DNA from: Deltaproteobacteria bacterium
Lineage (GTDB): Bacteria > Desulfobacterota > Binatia > UTPRO1
Length of the DNA stretch: 62,612 nt
Direction: 5' to 3'
NCBI GenBank assembly: GCA_029262315.1
Contig: JAJCZP010000109.1
Coordinates: 1 to 62,612, forward strand
Both the position numbers and the translations under genes were made by a program. This document shows positions 51,030-58,998 of the stretch, one piece after another. The number at the start of each line of letters is the position of its first letter. The first letter of the stretch is position 1. A model generated the notes under the pieces. The model searched no databases, had not been told where the DNA came from, and saw nothing but the letters and a program-made list of their open reading frames with translations.

Positions 51030-51599
51030 TCAGTCCTGAATCGCGCGCCCGCTGCCGTGGCGCGCGGGGTACGGCACCCCAGGTCGCTCGCTCTGCACGC
51101 GTTCCTGCAACTTGAGGAGCGCGTCGAGCACCGCCTGAGGATGCGGTGGACACCCGGGCACATAGACGTCGACTGGAATGATCGTATCGATCCCCTGTAC
51201 CACGGCGTAGTTGTTGTACGGACCGCCGGAACTCGTACACGCGCCGAATGACATTACCCACTTGGGCTCGGCCATTTGCTGATACACGCGCTGGAGTACC
51301 GGCGCTTGGCGGTGGGTGATGGTGCCGACGACCAGCAGGAGATCAGCCTGACGTGGGGTGAACCGAGGGAGCGCGGCGCCAAAGCGCTCGAGATCGAAAC
51401 GCGGACCAGCCACAGCCATGTACTCCATGCCGCAACATGCGGTCACGAACGGATAGCTGAAGAAGGAGTACTTGCGCGCCCATTGAATGACGTCCGCCAG
51501 CCGGCTCGCCGCAAACACGTTGCTGAACGCGCGCCCTTCGACGGCTGCCTGATCCTCTTCGGGCGACCCGCCCGAGACCAAGAAGCGCTCTTCCTCCAT
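51030..51599 (-). CDS. nuoB: NADH-quinone oxidoreductase subunit B
   Basis: 189 residues. NuoB holds cluster N2, with tandem Cys in FVTACCGMEYM and further ligands in FGACTSSGGPYNN and VPGCPPHPQAVLDALLKLQE. It is the first gene of the leftward nuo operon, starting 64 bp past the small metal-binding gene. The other partners in this window are exactly the peripheral-arm subunits (B, G, I, C, D, E, F). Confidence 0.95.
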   Translation of the reverse strand: MEEERFLVSGGSPEEDQAAVEGRAFSNVFAASRLADVIQWARKYSFFSYPFVTACCGMEYMAVAGPRFDLERFGAALPRFTPRQADLLLVVGTITHRQAPVLQRVYQQMAEPKWVMSFGACTSSGGPYNNYAVVQGIDTIIPVDVYVPGCPPHPQAVLDALLKLQERVQSERPGVPYPARHGSGRAIQD

Positions 51600-51663
51600 A
51601 ACGGCTTGGTTCTACAGCGGATGACGGAAGGGCGCAAAGGTCCGCCCCCCCGTGATCGGGTGC

Positions 51664-51861
51664 TCAGCGCGGACGATGACGCAACTCGGGAAGTCCGACG
51701 TCGGGGAGCTGTTCACTGCCCGTGGTGCGCTGCCGGCAGCCGCTACGCTCACAGTCGCCGCCGGTTGCACATCCGCGACAGCAGTAAGTGACTCCACGCC
51801 ATCGCATGCCGCGATCGATCGCGATGGGACAGCCGCAACGTGGACAGAGCATGTTCGCCAT
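51664..51861 (-). CDS. Small Cys-rich metal-binding protein
   Basis: 65 residues. Two cysteine clusters are visible: MLCPRCGCPIAIDRGM and YCCRGCATGGDCERSGC, about ten cysteines in all. The second motif resembles the YCC-GCA-GG-C pattern of metallothionein-like and YHS-related metal-binding proteins. The tail is disordered. It is immediately upstream of nuoB (64 bp, same strand) and may be cotranscribed. A metal-storage or chaperone role is inference. Confidence 0.6.
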   Translation of the reverse strand: MANMLCPRCGCPIAIDRGMRWRGVTYCCRGCATGGDCERSGCRQRTTGSEQLPDVGLPELRHRPR

Positions 51862-51949
51862 GACCGGCCCTCTACCGAGTGGCTCGGCGAACGTCAATTC
51901 CAACAGTCGACGATCGGTCGAGTGCGCCGTCGCGGTGCACTCGCACATC

Positions 51950-51998
51950 GCGAGAGGCGCTGTGAGCCGCGAAAAACGCGGCCCACAGCGTCTCTCGC
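51950..51998. promoter_or_regulatory. 49-nt near-perfect hairpin in a divergent intergenic region
   Basis: GCGAGAG, CGCTGTG and GCCGCG on the left pair with CGCGGC, CACAGCG and CTCTCGC on the right around a loop of five A, with one G-T wobble and one A-C mismatch (about 21 pairs). It sits 2 bp upstream of the TTGACA of the HU promoter and 89 bp upstream of the start of the leftward metal-binding gene. The flanking genes diverge, so a terminator role is unlikely; an operator or leader RNA structure is possible. Confidence 0.7.
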
Positions 51999-52000
51999 GC

Positions 52001-52029
52001 TTGACAGTTTCACGAAAACTGCCTTAGGG
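52001..52029 (+). promoter_or_regulatory. Sigma70-type promoter of the HU gene
   Basis: A perfect TTGACA at 52001-52006 is followed after exactly 17 bp by TTAGGG (52024-52029). The -35 is consensus and the spacing ideal; the -10 matches only partly. It would start transcription near 52036, about 35 bp upstream of the HU ATG. Confidence 0.6.
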
Positions 52030-52070
52030 TTGCGCTTCCGTTGTTACCAACACCAGAGGGGGGAATGCTG

Positions 52071-52355
52071 ATGACGAAGACACAGTTGGTCGGAAAACTC
52101 GCGGATCAGACCGAGCTGCCGAAGAAGCAGGTCGAGGAAGTGCTGAGTTCGCTCGTCGAGATCATTCGGAAGTCTGTGAAGAAGAGTGATCCAGTGAAGA
52201 TTCCAGATCTTGGGGGATGGCGCCTGCGCTCGATGAAAGCACGCATGGGTCGCAATCCGCAGACCGGAGAGCCGATCAAGATTCCAGCTCGCAAGAAGGT
52301 CGGCTTCACAGTTGCCAAGAGCTTCAAGGAACACGTACTCGCAGCGAAGCGCTAG
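52071..52355 (+). CDS. HU/IHF-family DNA-binding protein
   Basis: 94 residues. The N-terminal helices (TKTQLVGKLADQTELPKKQV) and the DNA-arm motif GRNPQTGEPIKIPARKKVGF, then TVAKSFKEHV, identify an HU-type nucleoid protein that bends DNA. ATG 52071 is preceded by AGAGGGGGGA; an ATG at 52065 is two codons earlier. It has its own promoter at 52001 and is followed by a short tandem repeat region. Confidence 0.95.
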   Translation: MTKTQLVGKLADQTELPKKQVEEVLSSLVEIIRKSVKKSDPVKIPDLGGWRLRSMKARMGRNPQTGEPIKIPARKKVGFTVAKSFKEHVLAAKR

Positions 52356-52425
52356 CGCCGCATTGTAGTCGGCAGACCGCGACGGGGGACCTGCTCCTTG
52401 GTTCGCGCCAAGGACGCATCCCCCG

Positions 52426-52522
52426 GGCGCACCACATTACTTCCCCGGCAGGCGCACCACATTACTTCCCCGGTCGATGCACCGCTCAACTTCCCGGCGC
52501 GTGCACCAGCCCACTTCCCGGG
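52426..52522. repeat. Four ~25-bp degenerate tandem repeats
   Basis: Two identical 23-bp units, GGCGCACCACATTACTTCCC plus CGG, at 52426-52448 and 52451-52473, are followed by two degenerate units at 52476-52497 and about 52498-52522 that keep GCACC and ACTTCCCGG. The array lies between HU and a minus-strand gene. Function unknown; copy number probably varies. Confidence 0.75.
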
Positions 52523-52532
52523 CCGAGTTGCC

Positions 52533-52751
52533 CTACGACGTCGCGGGCGGATCCTTCTCTAAGAGCCGGACGTTCGAAGCGAGGACCTGCTTCCGTAGCC
52601 CCTGTGCGGTCACAATCGTCAGCATGGTGCCGACGATTTCCACGACCGTGAACGGCGCTACGTGCGACATCGTGACCACCGTGTCCCCGATCTTCACCAT
52701 AGAGACATCATCGCATCGAAGAATCGAGTCAGCAACATCGGGGCGGCTCAT
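52533..52751 (-). CDS. Hypothetical small protein
   Basis: 72 residues from the ATG at 52751. The C-terminal part, MVKIGDTVVTMSHVAPFTVV then LRKQVLASNVRLLEKD, has the look of a small SH3/KOW-like barrel similar to DUF2158. The start is uncertain: an ATG at 52700 gives only the barrel, and a TTG at 52874 gives 113 residues. The region is less GC-rich than its surroundings. Function not assigned, and reality of the gene is not certain. Confidence 0.42.
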   Translation of the reverse strand: MSRPDVADSILRCDDVSMVKIGDTVVTMSHVAPFTVVEIVGTMLTIVTAQGLRKQVLASNVRLLEKDPPATS

Positions 52752-52984
52752 TCGCAACGTCCGGAGTGAATCGTGCAACGTTGCCGCATCACAACCTCGC
52801 CAAGTAACCAAAGAATCAAGCACAGCCGTGGCACCGTAATTGCTGTCTACCGAGTAGCGGGGGAGATATCGCAACCACTACCCCTCTTACACTTCCAGAA
52901 CTCCACCCCTCCTCGCGGTATCTCCTCCGCCCTTCCCTCCCACCATCAACTGACGTGGGACGGAACCTCGCCAACAGCGTCCGA

Positions 52985-53353
52985 CTAACGGATCTCGAAG
53001 GCGAATGGCAGCCGCCATTCCGACTTGCGGCGCTTCTGATCGTGCACGCTGACGTAGAGTTGACCGGCTTCGGCTCGGAGCGGCGAATCAAGCGTGAGCT
53101 TCCAGTGGAGGTCGCCTTGCTTGGAACCGCCTTTGGCGAGCGCGAAGGTACTCCAGTCTTGCGGCACGTCGAACTCGATCCGGCGAAATCCGGCGATGAG
53201 AATCATCTCGACTCCGCTGATTTCGGCATCGCTTCCACTGTTGCTCAGGGTCAGGGCTCCGGTCAGCTCGACCTCGCGCGAGAACTCGTCACTGTGTGCG
53301 TGGCTCGCGTCGAAACGCGCGTCGAGCTTGGGGCGCGCAAACATACCAAACAT
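52985..53353 (-). CDS. Hypothetical cytosolic beta-rich protein
   Basis: 122 residues. GAGGAGG precedes the ATG, which supports the gene. The sequence alternates strands (REVELTGALTLSNSGSDAEI, SGVEMILIAGFRRIEFDVPQ, LYVSVHDQKRRKSEWRLPFA) suggestive of an arrestin- or Spo0M-like immunoglobulin fold, but similarity is too weak to name. It diverges from the helicase gene. Function unknown. Confidence 0.6.
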   Translation of the reverse strand: MFGMFARPKLDARFDASHAHSDEFSREVELTGALTLSNSGSDAEISGVEMILIAGFRRIEFDVPQDWSTFALAKGGSKQGDLHWKLTLDSPLRAEAGQLYVSVHDQKRRKSEWRLPFAFEIR

Positions 53354-53482
53354 CTCAACCTCCTCGGCCAGGGCGGCGTTACATCGTGGCCAGCGCTCGC
53401 TGTCAAGATCGGGGACTCCAGGGCGAGTCGCCTTGCCGCGGCCGGCACCGCTATGGCATAGGTGCCCAACTCAGGATTCCAT

Positions 53483-54892
53483 GTGACCGATCCGATCAGT
53501 CCAGCCGCGCCGTCCAACCCTTCACCCGCGAGCGGCCCATCCTTCGACTCCTTCGACCTGCCCTCCTCGGTACAGGCTGGTCTGAAACAGACCGGGTTCA
53601 CGCACTGCATGCCGATTCAGGCTCGCACACTCCCGTTCAGTCTCGAGGGCCGCGACGTCGCGGGTCAAGCCCAGACGGGAACCGGCAAGACGGCGGCGTT
53701 CCTGATCACGGTCTTCGCCCGCCTCCTGCGCTCCCCTATTGAGGCTCGTGGCCTTGCTCCACGCGCCTTGATCATCGCACCCACCCGTGAACTCGTCGTC
53801 CAGATCGCAGCGGACGCCGAGCAGATCGGTCGCGCCACCGATCTGGCCGTACACGCGGTGTACGGCGGCGTCGACTATCGCAAGCAACGGGACATTCTCG
53901 GTGCCGGGATCGACGTTCTGATCGGCACGCCGGGGCGGCTGATCGACTATCTCAAGCAGCAGGTGTACTCGCTTTCGGCTATCGAAGTACTCGTCATTGA
54001 CGAAGCCGACCGCATGTTCGACATGGGCTTCATCAAGGACCTGCGATTCCTGCTCCGCCGACTGCCGTCGGTCGAGGAGCGTCAGTCCATGCTGTTCTCG
54101 GCGACACTGTCCTGGGACGTGATGGAGTTGGCCTACGAGTTCATGAACGAGCCGGAGCGCATCACGATCAGTCCGGATCAGATCACCGCCGAGAACGTCG
54201 AGCATCTCGTCTATCATGTCGGCAACCACGAGAAGGTCGGGCACCTCCTCGGATGCCTCGCGCGCGAAGGCGGCGCGCGGACGTTGGTCTTTACGAACAT
54301 GAAGCGGACAGCAGACGACGTCGTGACCGCGCTGCAATCGAACGGCTACGACGCGGGTGCCATTACCGGTGACGTCGAGCAGCGCAAGCGCCTTCGCGTC
54401 CTGGCCGACTTCAAGGAAGGCCGTCTTCCTCTGCTCGTCGCCACGGACGTGGCGTCGCGAGGGCTTCACATTGCCGGGGTCACGCACGTCATCAACTACG
54501 ACCTGCCCCAAGATCCTGAGGACTACGTGCACCGCAGCGGTCGCACCGCGCGCGCGGGTGCGTCCGGGCGCGCCATCAGCCTTGCCTGCGAGCGCTATGC
54601 CGACTCGCTCGAGGCCATCGAGAAGTACATCGGCTTCAAGCTCCCGTTCGAGATTCCGGGACCAGAATTGATGGTAACACCTGTCCCGTCGCCCGCTCGC
54701 AGCCGACGCCCGCGGAATTCTGCGCAACCGGCGCCACGTAGGACACCGTCTCGCGCCCGGCCCACGGAAAGTTCGCACACGCCCCCGGCGCCCGTCGAAG
54801 CGAAGGCCGGTGATGCCCCACGCAAGCGCCGACGGAGACGACGGAAGAGCGCCACGGCCACCGCCACCGCCCCCACACCCTCCGCGCCCTAG
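53483..54892 (+). CDS. DEAD-box RNA helicase (RhlB/RhlE-like)
   Basis: 469 residues from a GTG at 53483 (AGGA upstream; a GTG at 53462 is an alternative). Helicase motifs are complete: Q motif THCMPIQ, motif I AQTGTGKT, APTRELVVQ, TPGRLIDY, DEAD in LVIDEADRMFDMGF, SAT in LFSATLS, VATDVASRGLH and HRSGRTARAG. A disordered basic tail (PRKRRRRRRKSATATAT) probably binds RNA. It unwinds RNA in ribosome assembly or decay. Confidence 0.92.
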   Translation: MTDPISPAAPSNPSPASGPSFDSFDLPSSVQAGLKQTGFTHCMPIQARTLPFSLEGRDVAGQAQTGTGKTAAFLITVFARLLRSPIEARGLAPRALIIAPTRELVVQIAADAEQIGRATDLAVHAVYGGVDYRKQRDILGAGIDVLIGTPGRLIDYLKQQVYSLSAIEVLVIDEADRMFDMGFIKDLRFLLRRLPSVEERQSMLFSATLSWDVMELAYEFMNEPERITISPDQITAENVEHLVYHVGNHEKVGHLLGCLAREGGARTLVFTNMKRTADDVVTALQSNGYDAGAITGDVEQRKRLRVLADFKEGRLPLLVATDVASRGLHIAGVTHVINYDLPQDPEDYVHRSGRTARAGASGRAISLACERYADSLEAIEKYIGFKLPFEIPGPELMVTPVPSPARSRRPRNSAQPAPRRTPSRARPTESSHTPPAPVEAKAGDAPRKRRRRRRKSATATATAPTPSAP

Positions 54893-55279
54893 TGGATGGG
54901 TGCTAGGCGTCAGGGAAAGCGCCAACTAGGCGCAGTCCATGCCAGCCGCCTGCTGTGCGATTTCGGCGCACCGCAGGCGCTGAACGAGAGACGTGCCGCG
55001 GGCGGTGAGGCAGATGGGTGCCACGTGCAGATCCGGTCGTTAGAGGTTGAACCTGCCGCGACCCCAATGCGCGCTCGATCGAGACGCCAGTGCTTCGCCG
55101 GCACCGGCCTGCGCCGCCCGAACGGCTTCGCGACGAAAAACAGAGGTTTCGATTGACTGGGCGTACCGCAGCGGCCTAGTATCCGACCTCCACGCGGTCT
55201 GGCCACGATACCCTCTATTCTGAGCACGCCCGGGCACTCGGGCGGGTTCGCTGCCATATGTAGTAGGAGGCACGGAAAT
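54893..55279. other. 387-bp intergenic region
   Basis: No convincing gene. Open frames on both strands are low-complexity and without ribosome sites. It ends with AGGAGG (55270-55275), the ribosome site of the next gene. No hairpin array or tRNA is seen. Confidence 0.5.
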
Positions 55280-55615
55280 ATGGGTCGAAGCTCCATTCCT
55301 CCATTTCCACCCCCGCTCGAGCCCCGGCGAGCGATGCAGAAGATGTCGGGCATCGAGCACCTCATGATCGCAGTGGTCAGCACTGCGTTCGACGACCTGC
55401 AGTGTGCCGACACGCGCCAGCGGGATACGGCTGTCCGCTATTTCTTCGACGATCCCGAAACACACGTTCTGAGCTTCCCGTCCGTGTGCCGACAGATGGA
55501 TTGGTCGGTCTCGGCGGTTCGCCAGCGGTTGCATCGGACACTCGAAGTTCCGATGCTGGCCCCCGACCTGCCCCTTGCGGTGGGTGCGGCGGCGGCCAGC
55601 CCCGCGAGCCCCTAG
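55280..55615 (+). CDS. Hypothetical protein, possible DNA-binding
   Basis: 111 residues with AGGAGG upstream of ATG 55280. After a Pro-rich start (SSIPPFPPPLEPRRAM), the core IEHLMIAVVSTAFDDLQCAD then RQRDTAVRYFFDD and FPSVCRQMDWSVSAVRQRLH looks like a helical domain with a terminal HTH-like segment. The last 15 residues are Ala-rich. No family can be named with confidence. Same strand as the next small gene, 91 bp away. Confidence 0.6.
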   Translation: MGRSSIPPFPPPLEPRRAMQKMSGIEHLMIAVVSTAFDDLQCADTRQRDTAVRYFFDDPETHVLSFPSVCRQMDWSVSAVRQRLHRTLEVPMLAPDLPLAVGAAAASPASP

Positions 55616-55706
55616 TCTCGGCCACGTCCCAGCTGCACCACAATCGAAGCGTTGCCGCCTCCGGCTTGTCCCGGAGCGCGTCGACCGTTATGTCCTAGCC
55701 GCACTC

Positions 55707-55982
55707 ATGAGCGAGTTGAAGATCGACCTACGCCAGGAGTTCCTCGGGCGCGTCAAGCAAGAGTTCATCGACGCGCTCCAGCCTGATGAGCGCGCCGCTG
55801 TTGGCGCCGCCACGGGCGAGATGGGCAACAAGCCCGACGCCGTCAAACTCGGTTGGCTCCGGATGCGGACCAAAGAAAGCTGGACCAAGCAGCGCTACAC
55901 AATCACGGTAGGGCGTGCGCTCGGCAAGCTCCAGAAGATGCTCGACGCGCACGAGGCCGCCGAGCGGCCTCGTCAGAGCTAA
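55707..55982 (+). CDS. Hypothetical small helical protein
   Basis: 91 residues. MSELKIDLRQEFLGRVKQEF leads a charged, helix-rich sequence ending RALGKLQKMLDAHEAAERPR. Two helix pairs with a loop at AATGEMGNKPDAVKL are suggested. The start at 55707 is the first ATG in a frame that opens earlier. No ribosome site is obvious. Function unknown. Confidence 0.5.
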   Translation: MSELKIDLRQEFLGRVKQEFIDALQPDERAAVGAATGEMGNKPDAVKLGWLRMRTKESWTKQRYTITVGRALGKLQKMLDAHEAAERPRQS

Positions 55983-56062
55983 CACCCAGCGTCAGCCTAT
56001 GGCCGTCCCCAAGAGCCAGGGTCGTCGCCAAGCGGCTACGCGAGAGCGGACGCTGCCGCCCG

Positions 56063-56563
56063 TCAGCCGGTGGTTTTGAGGTTCGCCCGCTCTTCCGCGG
56101 ACATCTTCTCGCGAATGCGAGAGCCGTGCCCGAGGTGGCGATACAATCCGCCCTCGGCGAAGTACTCTTCGTACGGCTGTGCCGGTATGTACTCGGCCGG
56201 CTTCTTGTCACCGATCTTGACGCCGGTCACTTCTTCGACCAAGGCAACGTCGTACATTCGCACCGCATCGTAGTCGGTCAGCAAAGCGCAGATCTCGACG
56301 CAGATGTAGCACCCGATGCACTCCTGGAACCGATCCTGGACCGGCTGCAGCCCTCGATTGTCCACGGAGTCTGGAGCCAGGTACTCGATGCACGCGACCG
56401 GACAGAACTCCGGACACTTGCCGCACGGAAAACACAGATTGACGTCCATGAAGGCGACCTCGCGCGGTCGCTTCGTCTTCTCACCGATGTCCTCCGGGCC
56501 CTCCGGGGCATCGGCCATCCGGTCTTCCTTGAGGCGACGCTTGATGACCTCGACGGCGTCCAT
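56063..56563 (-). CDS. Ferredoxin-like protein with two [4Fe-4S] motifs
   Basis: 166 residues. Two cluster motifs, CFPCGKCPEFCPVAC (about 44-58) and CIGCYICVEICA (about 83-94), give a bacterial-type 2[4Fe-4S] ferredoxin. A charged N-terminal extension (MDAVEVIKRRLKEDRMADAP) and an unusual 70-residue C-terminal part (GGLYRHLGHGSRIREKMSAE) flank it. There is no TM helix, so it is cytoplasmic. Electron partner unknown; it is not coupled to the nuo genes. Confidence 0.88.
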   Translation of the reverse strand: MDAVEVIKRRLKEDRMADAPEGPEDIGEKTKRPREVAFMDVNLCFPCGKCPEFCPVACIEYLAPDSVDNRGLQPVQDRFQECIGCYICVEICALLTDYDAVRMYDVALVEEVTGVKIGDKKPAEYIPAQPYEEYFAEGGLYRHLGHGSRIREKMSAEERANLKTTG

Positions 56564-56653
56564 GGGCGTTGTCTCCCCCTACACGATGACCCGGTCTGGC
56601 GAAGCCGCGCAGTCATGCGGTGCCGTGCGCGGTCGCCAACGGTCAGCGGCGGA

Positions 56654-56872
56654 TCAGCTACTGCGGTAGACGATGAATCCGTGGCTCAGGTCGTACGGTG
56701 ACACAGCGATGGTAACGCGATCGCCCGGCACGACTTTGATGTGGTAGCGACGAAGTCGCCCACTGATGCGCGCGAGGAAGGAATGGCCTTGCTCCCCTTC
56801 CACACGGAAGTGGCCGCCGGCGAGTGCCTCGACCACCTTACCTTGAATCTGAATGAGATCGTCTCGTGCCAC
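56654..56872 (-). CDS. infA: Translation initiation factor IF-1
   Basis: 72 residues, the standard IF-1 length, with GTG start at 56872 and AAGGAG 6 bp before it. KVVEALAGGHFRVEGEQGHS, LARISGRLRRYHIKVVPGDR and the end SPYDLSHGFIVYR are diagnostic of the S1-fold IF-1 that binds the A site of the 30S subunit. A longer open frame in phase from 57334 is not used. It is not next to ribosomal protein genes. Confidence 0.95.
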   Translation of the reverse strand: MARDDLIQIQGKVVEALAGGHFRVEGEQGHSFLARISGRLRRYHIKVVPGDRVTIAVSPYDLSHGFIVYRSS

Positions 56873-57136
56873 GGAACTCCTTGATCGCCGAAGAGGCGCC
56901 CCCTCTACTCGATTCAGATCCTCGACTGCTGCAGTTTGTCGAGATCGACGCGTACGCATCCTCTGGTGAAGCCCGTAGCCTGCACCTGGGGGGCTGAACC
57001 CGTCGCGGGACGTATCCGACATGATATAGCAAGAAGCGGTCGTCTTGTCGACACTCGAGATGGCGGGGACCTTCTCCTTGACGCCCGCGTTGGCCCCGCG
57101 TACGGTTGCGCCTTCCAACCCCAGCCTGGAGGAATG

Positions 57137-57418
57137 ATGGGATCGATCGTCGAGTTCAACTGCTTGAGCTGCGGCTACGCCAGCGGCAATCTGTCCGTCG
57201 GCTGGGGCAAGGCCGGTCGGACCCGCTTCTGGGGAGGGCTGGGTGTCTGCGCCGCCTGTCAGCGCGTGTGCGTCGTCGATCTGTCCTCGAAGCAGGACAC
57301 GCACAAGTGCGAAGACTGCGAGGGCGCCCTCCAACTACTCGAGGGTCTGGCTCAGGACATTCCGTGCCCGTCCTGTCAGACGGTGCTGAAGACCAAGAAT
57401 CACGGCATCTGGAACTAG
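57137..57418 (+). CDS. Zinc-ribbon protein with four CxxC motifs
   Basis: 93 residues. Four CxxC knuckles are visible: CLSCG, CAACQ, CEDCE and CPSCQ, suggesting two zinc ribbons. GGAGG lies 4 bases before ATG 57137 (the ATG at 57134 is too close to it). The region between knuckles (ASGNLSVGWGKAGRTRFWGG) is conserved-looking but unnamed. It is a probable nucleic-acid or protein-binding protein. Confidence 0.7.
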   Translation: MGSIVEFNCLSCGYASGNLSVGWGKAGRTRFWGGLGVCAACQRVCVVDLSSKQDTHKCEDCEGALQLLEGLAQDIPCPSCQTVLKTKNHGIWN

Positions 57419-57449
57419 CGCGGCCGCTGCGTTCTAACCCGTCGCATTT

Positions 57450-58580
57450 CTACCAGCACCCGGCATCTCGCGCCGCGCGATCGATCTCCTCCAGCGCGAC
57501 GCTGAGTTCATCTACGAAGGCTTCGGTCTCGGCCGCGATCTCCGCAGTTTGCGCCGCGTGCGCCTCGGGAAGCCACTCCGGGAGCACGACGACCGTCGGG
57601 GGAACCGTCCGCCGCGAGTAGAGATGCCCATTCCACTTCGGCGCGCCCACCGGCGGACGGGCGGGCTTCCGATACCTTCCCACCTGCGCAGGGACATCGA
57701 ATGTCGCCGGCCGAAGATGAACCGGCCGCCCCGCCGCGTAGCGCACGGGCTGGTGATGCAGCCGGGTTGTCTCCTGCTCGGCGCGAATCCACTCCGGCCG
57801 CACGAACGGTCTGACCGACTCGAGCTCGTTGCCCGACTCGTCGCCATTGTGGATGCGCACGTCCATCGGCGCGTTCTCCCGGCCATCGAAGTAGTACCCC
57901 TGCGCGGCGGCTTCAGCCACGTTCTCCGCGACCGAGCGAAACGATCGCACGACAGCGTCATCGCGACTCGCCGTGATGCCTACCTGGGCGAAGGCGCGAC
58001 GGAAGTCGCTGCAAAGACCGCGGCTGCGCGCGGAGTTCCCCGAGCGGACGGAATACGCTTCGAGCGGAGGGTGCCCCATGCACGGCGCGGCACCCGAAGG
58101 GAAAGCCAGCGAGGCATCTTTGAGCGATGCCGAAGAATGCTCCGCATCGACGCCGCCCACGACCTGAACGATCGAGCTATCTCGGTACATCACCGGCTCG
58201 CCATCGACGAACAGCGTGAACGCTTCAGGTCCACGGCGGCGCGTGCGGGAATACTTCGGATCGATCGTGCGCGCCATGACCTCGCCGACGCGAGTCGGTC
58301 GCTGAGGAGGACAGTCAGAGCGCTGCTCGCGGCGGGTTTCCTCGCGCGGCGGACGCGACTTGGTCGAGGGACCGCGCTTCGTGGGTCCGATCCGTCTGGT
58401 GCTCAAATACCCGAGCGGTGGTGGGCTCGCGACCTTGGCTCCGGGCGGGACGCGTTCTACACGGTTGGAGCAGTGCAGTTGCTGGTCGCTGTCATGCCAG
58501 CAATAGATGGAGTCGGCATGCGCCGACGCAGCAGTGAACAGAAGGCCAAGGATGGCAAGGGAAGAGGAAAGACAGGTCAT
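57450..58580 (-). CDS. Secreted protein with DUF4124-like N-terminal domain
   Basis: 376 residues. The signal peptide (LAILGLLFTAASAHA) precedes a DUF4124-type domain with DSIYCWHDSDQQLHCSNRVE then RVPPGAKV. A long basic linker follows, then a region that may contain a catalytic-like APCMGHPPLEAYS and HNGDESG. The C-terminus (EIAAETEAFVDELSVALEEI) is helical. Role unknown; DUF4124 domains are found in envelope proteins of proteobacteria. A longer frame from 58838 is not used. It diverges from the Cys-rich gene across the 58654 palindrome. Confidence 0.7.
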   Translation of the reverse strand: MTCLSSSLAILGLLFTAASAHADSIYCWHDSDQQLHCSNRVERVPPGAKVASPPPLGYLSTRRIGPTKRGPSTKSRPPREETRREQRSDCPPQRPTRVGEVMARTIDPKYSRTRRRGPEAFTLFVDGEPVMYRDSSIVQVVGGVDAEHSSASLKDASLAFPSGAAPCMGHPPLEAYSVRSGNSARSRGLCSDFRRAFAQVGITASRDDAVVRSFRSVAENVAEAAAQGYYFDGRENAPMDVRIHNGDESGNELESVRPFVRPEWIRAEQETTRLHHQPVRYAAGRPVHLRPATFDVPAQVGRYRKPARPPVGAPKWNGHLYSRRTVPPTVVVLPEWLPEAHAAQTAEIAAETEAFVDELSVALEEIDRAARDAGCW

Positions 58581-58653
58581 CGGGAGGCTCCGGGAATCGG
58601 TGGTAGGAATGTGACGTTCGCCACGAGCGTAACACCGGGTTTCCGGGATCGTC

Positions 58654-58672
58654 AACGTACTTATTGTACGTT
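58654..58672. promoter_or_regulatory. Palindrome in a divergent promoter region
   Basis: AACGTAC-TTATT-GTACGTT is a perfect 7-bp inverted repeat with a 5-base, AT-rich centre. It lies 74 bp upstream of the leftward DUF4124 gene and 36 bp upstream of the rightward Cys-rich gene. The half-site and spacing fit an operator for a dimeric regulator of both genes. Confidence 0.5.
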
Positions 58673-58707
58673 TCTTGCGGGCACGACGATTGCTCCCTTT
58701 TTGCGCC

Positions 58708-58998
58708 ATGCGCCTCGCAACTGCCATCGTCTTCGCCCTAGCGGTTCTCATCCCCAGCCACGCCCCGGCGGCGTTCGAGCCTGGAACAGATCCCGAACGC
58801 GCTGGGATGTGCGATGCGTTCGACGGGCTCGCGTTCACGTTTTGCGTCGCACTCTGCGAGGCACGTGAATGCGATCGGCAACCACTCGACGACGTGCGCT
58901 GCGATGCTCTGCAGCGCGGCTTCGATCGCGTCAGCGACGGCCGGGCCGCGCCCTGCGAGGCTGGTGGTTGGTTGTACCCTTCGCTCGATCCTCTCTAG
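58708..58998 (+). CDS. Small Cys-rich secreted protein
   Basis: 96 residues. The signal peptide is LATAIVFALAVLIPSHAPA. The mature part has seven cysteines in the pattern GMCDAFDGLAFTFCVALCEARECD to PCEAGGW, a form of the C..LC.ayCEAmdCD domain recurring in deltaproteobacterial secreted proteins. It is probably disulfide-stabilised and periplasmic or surface-located. Its end overlaps the probable start of the peptidase gene by about 31 bp, suggesting coupling. Confidence 0.7.
   Translation: MRLATAIVFALAVLIPSHAPAAFEPGTDPERAGMCDAFDGLAFTFCVALCEARECDRQPLDDVRCDALQRGFDRVSDGRAAPCEAGGWLYPSLDPL

Noticed and set aside
54893-55279. tRNA or other RNA gene in intergenic gaps
   Set aside because: No T-arm plus acceptor-stem pattern or conserved RNA motif could be found in this or the other gaps.
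54910-55413. Leftward frame in the helicase-downstream gap
   Set aside because: Low-complexity sequence with no ribosome site; it opposes the better-supported gene at 55280.
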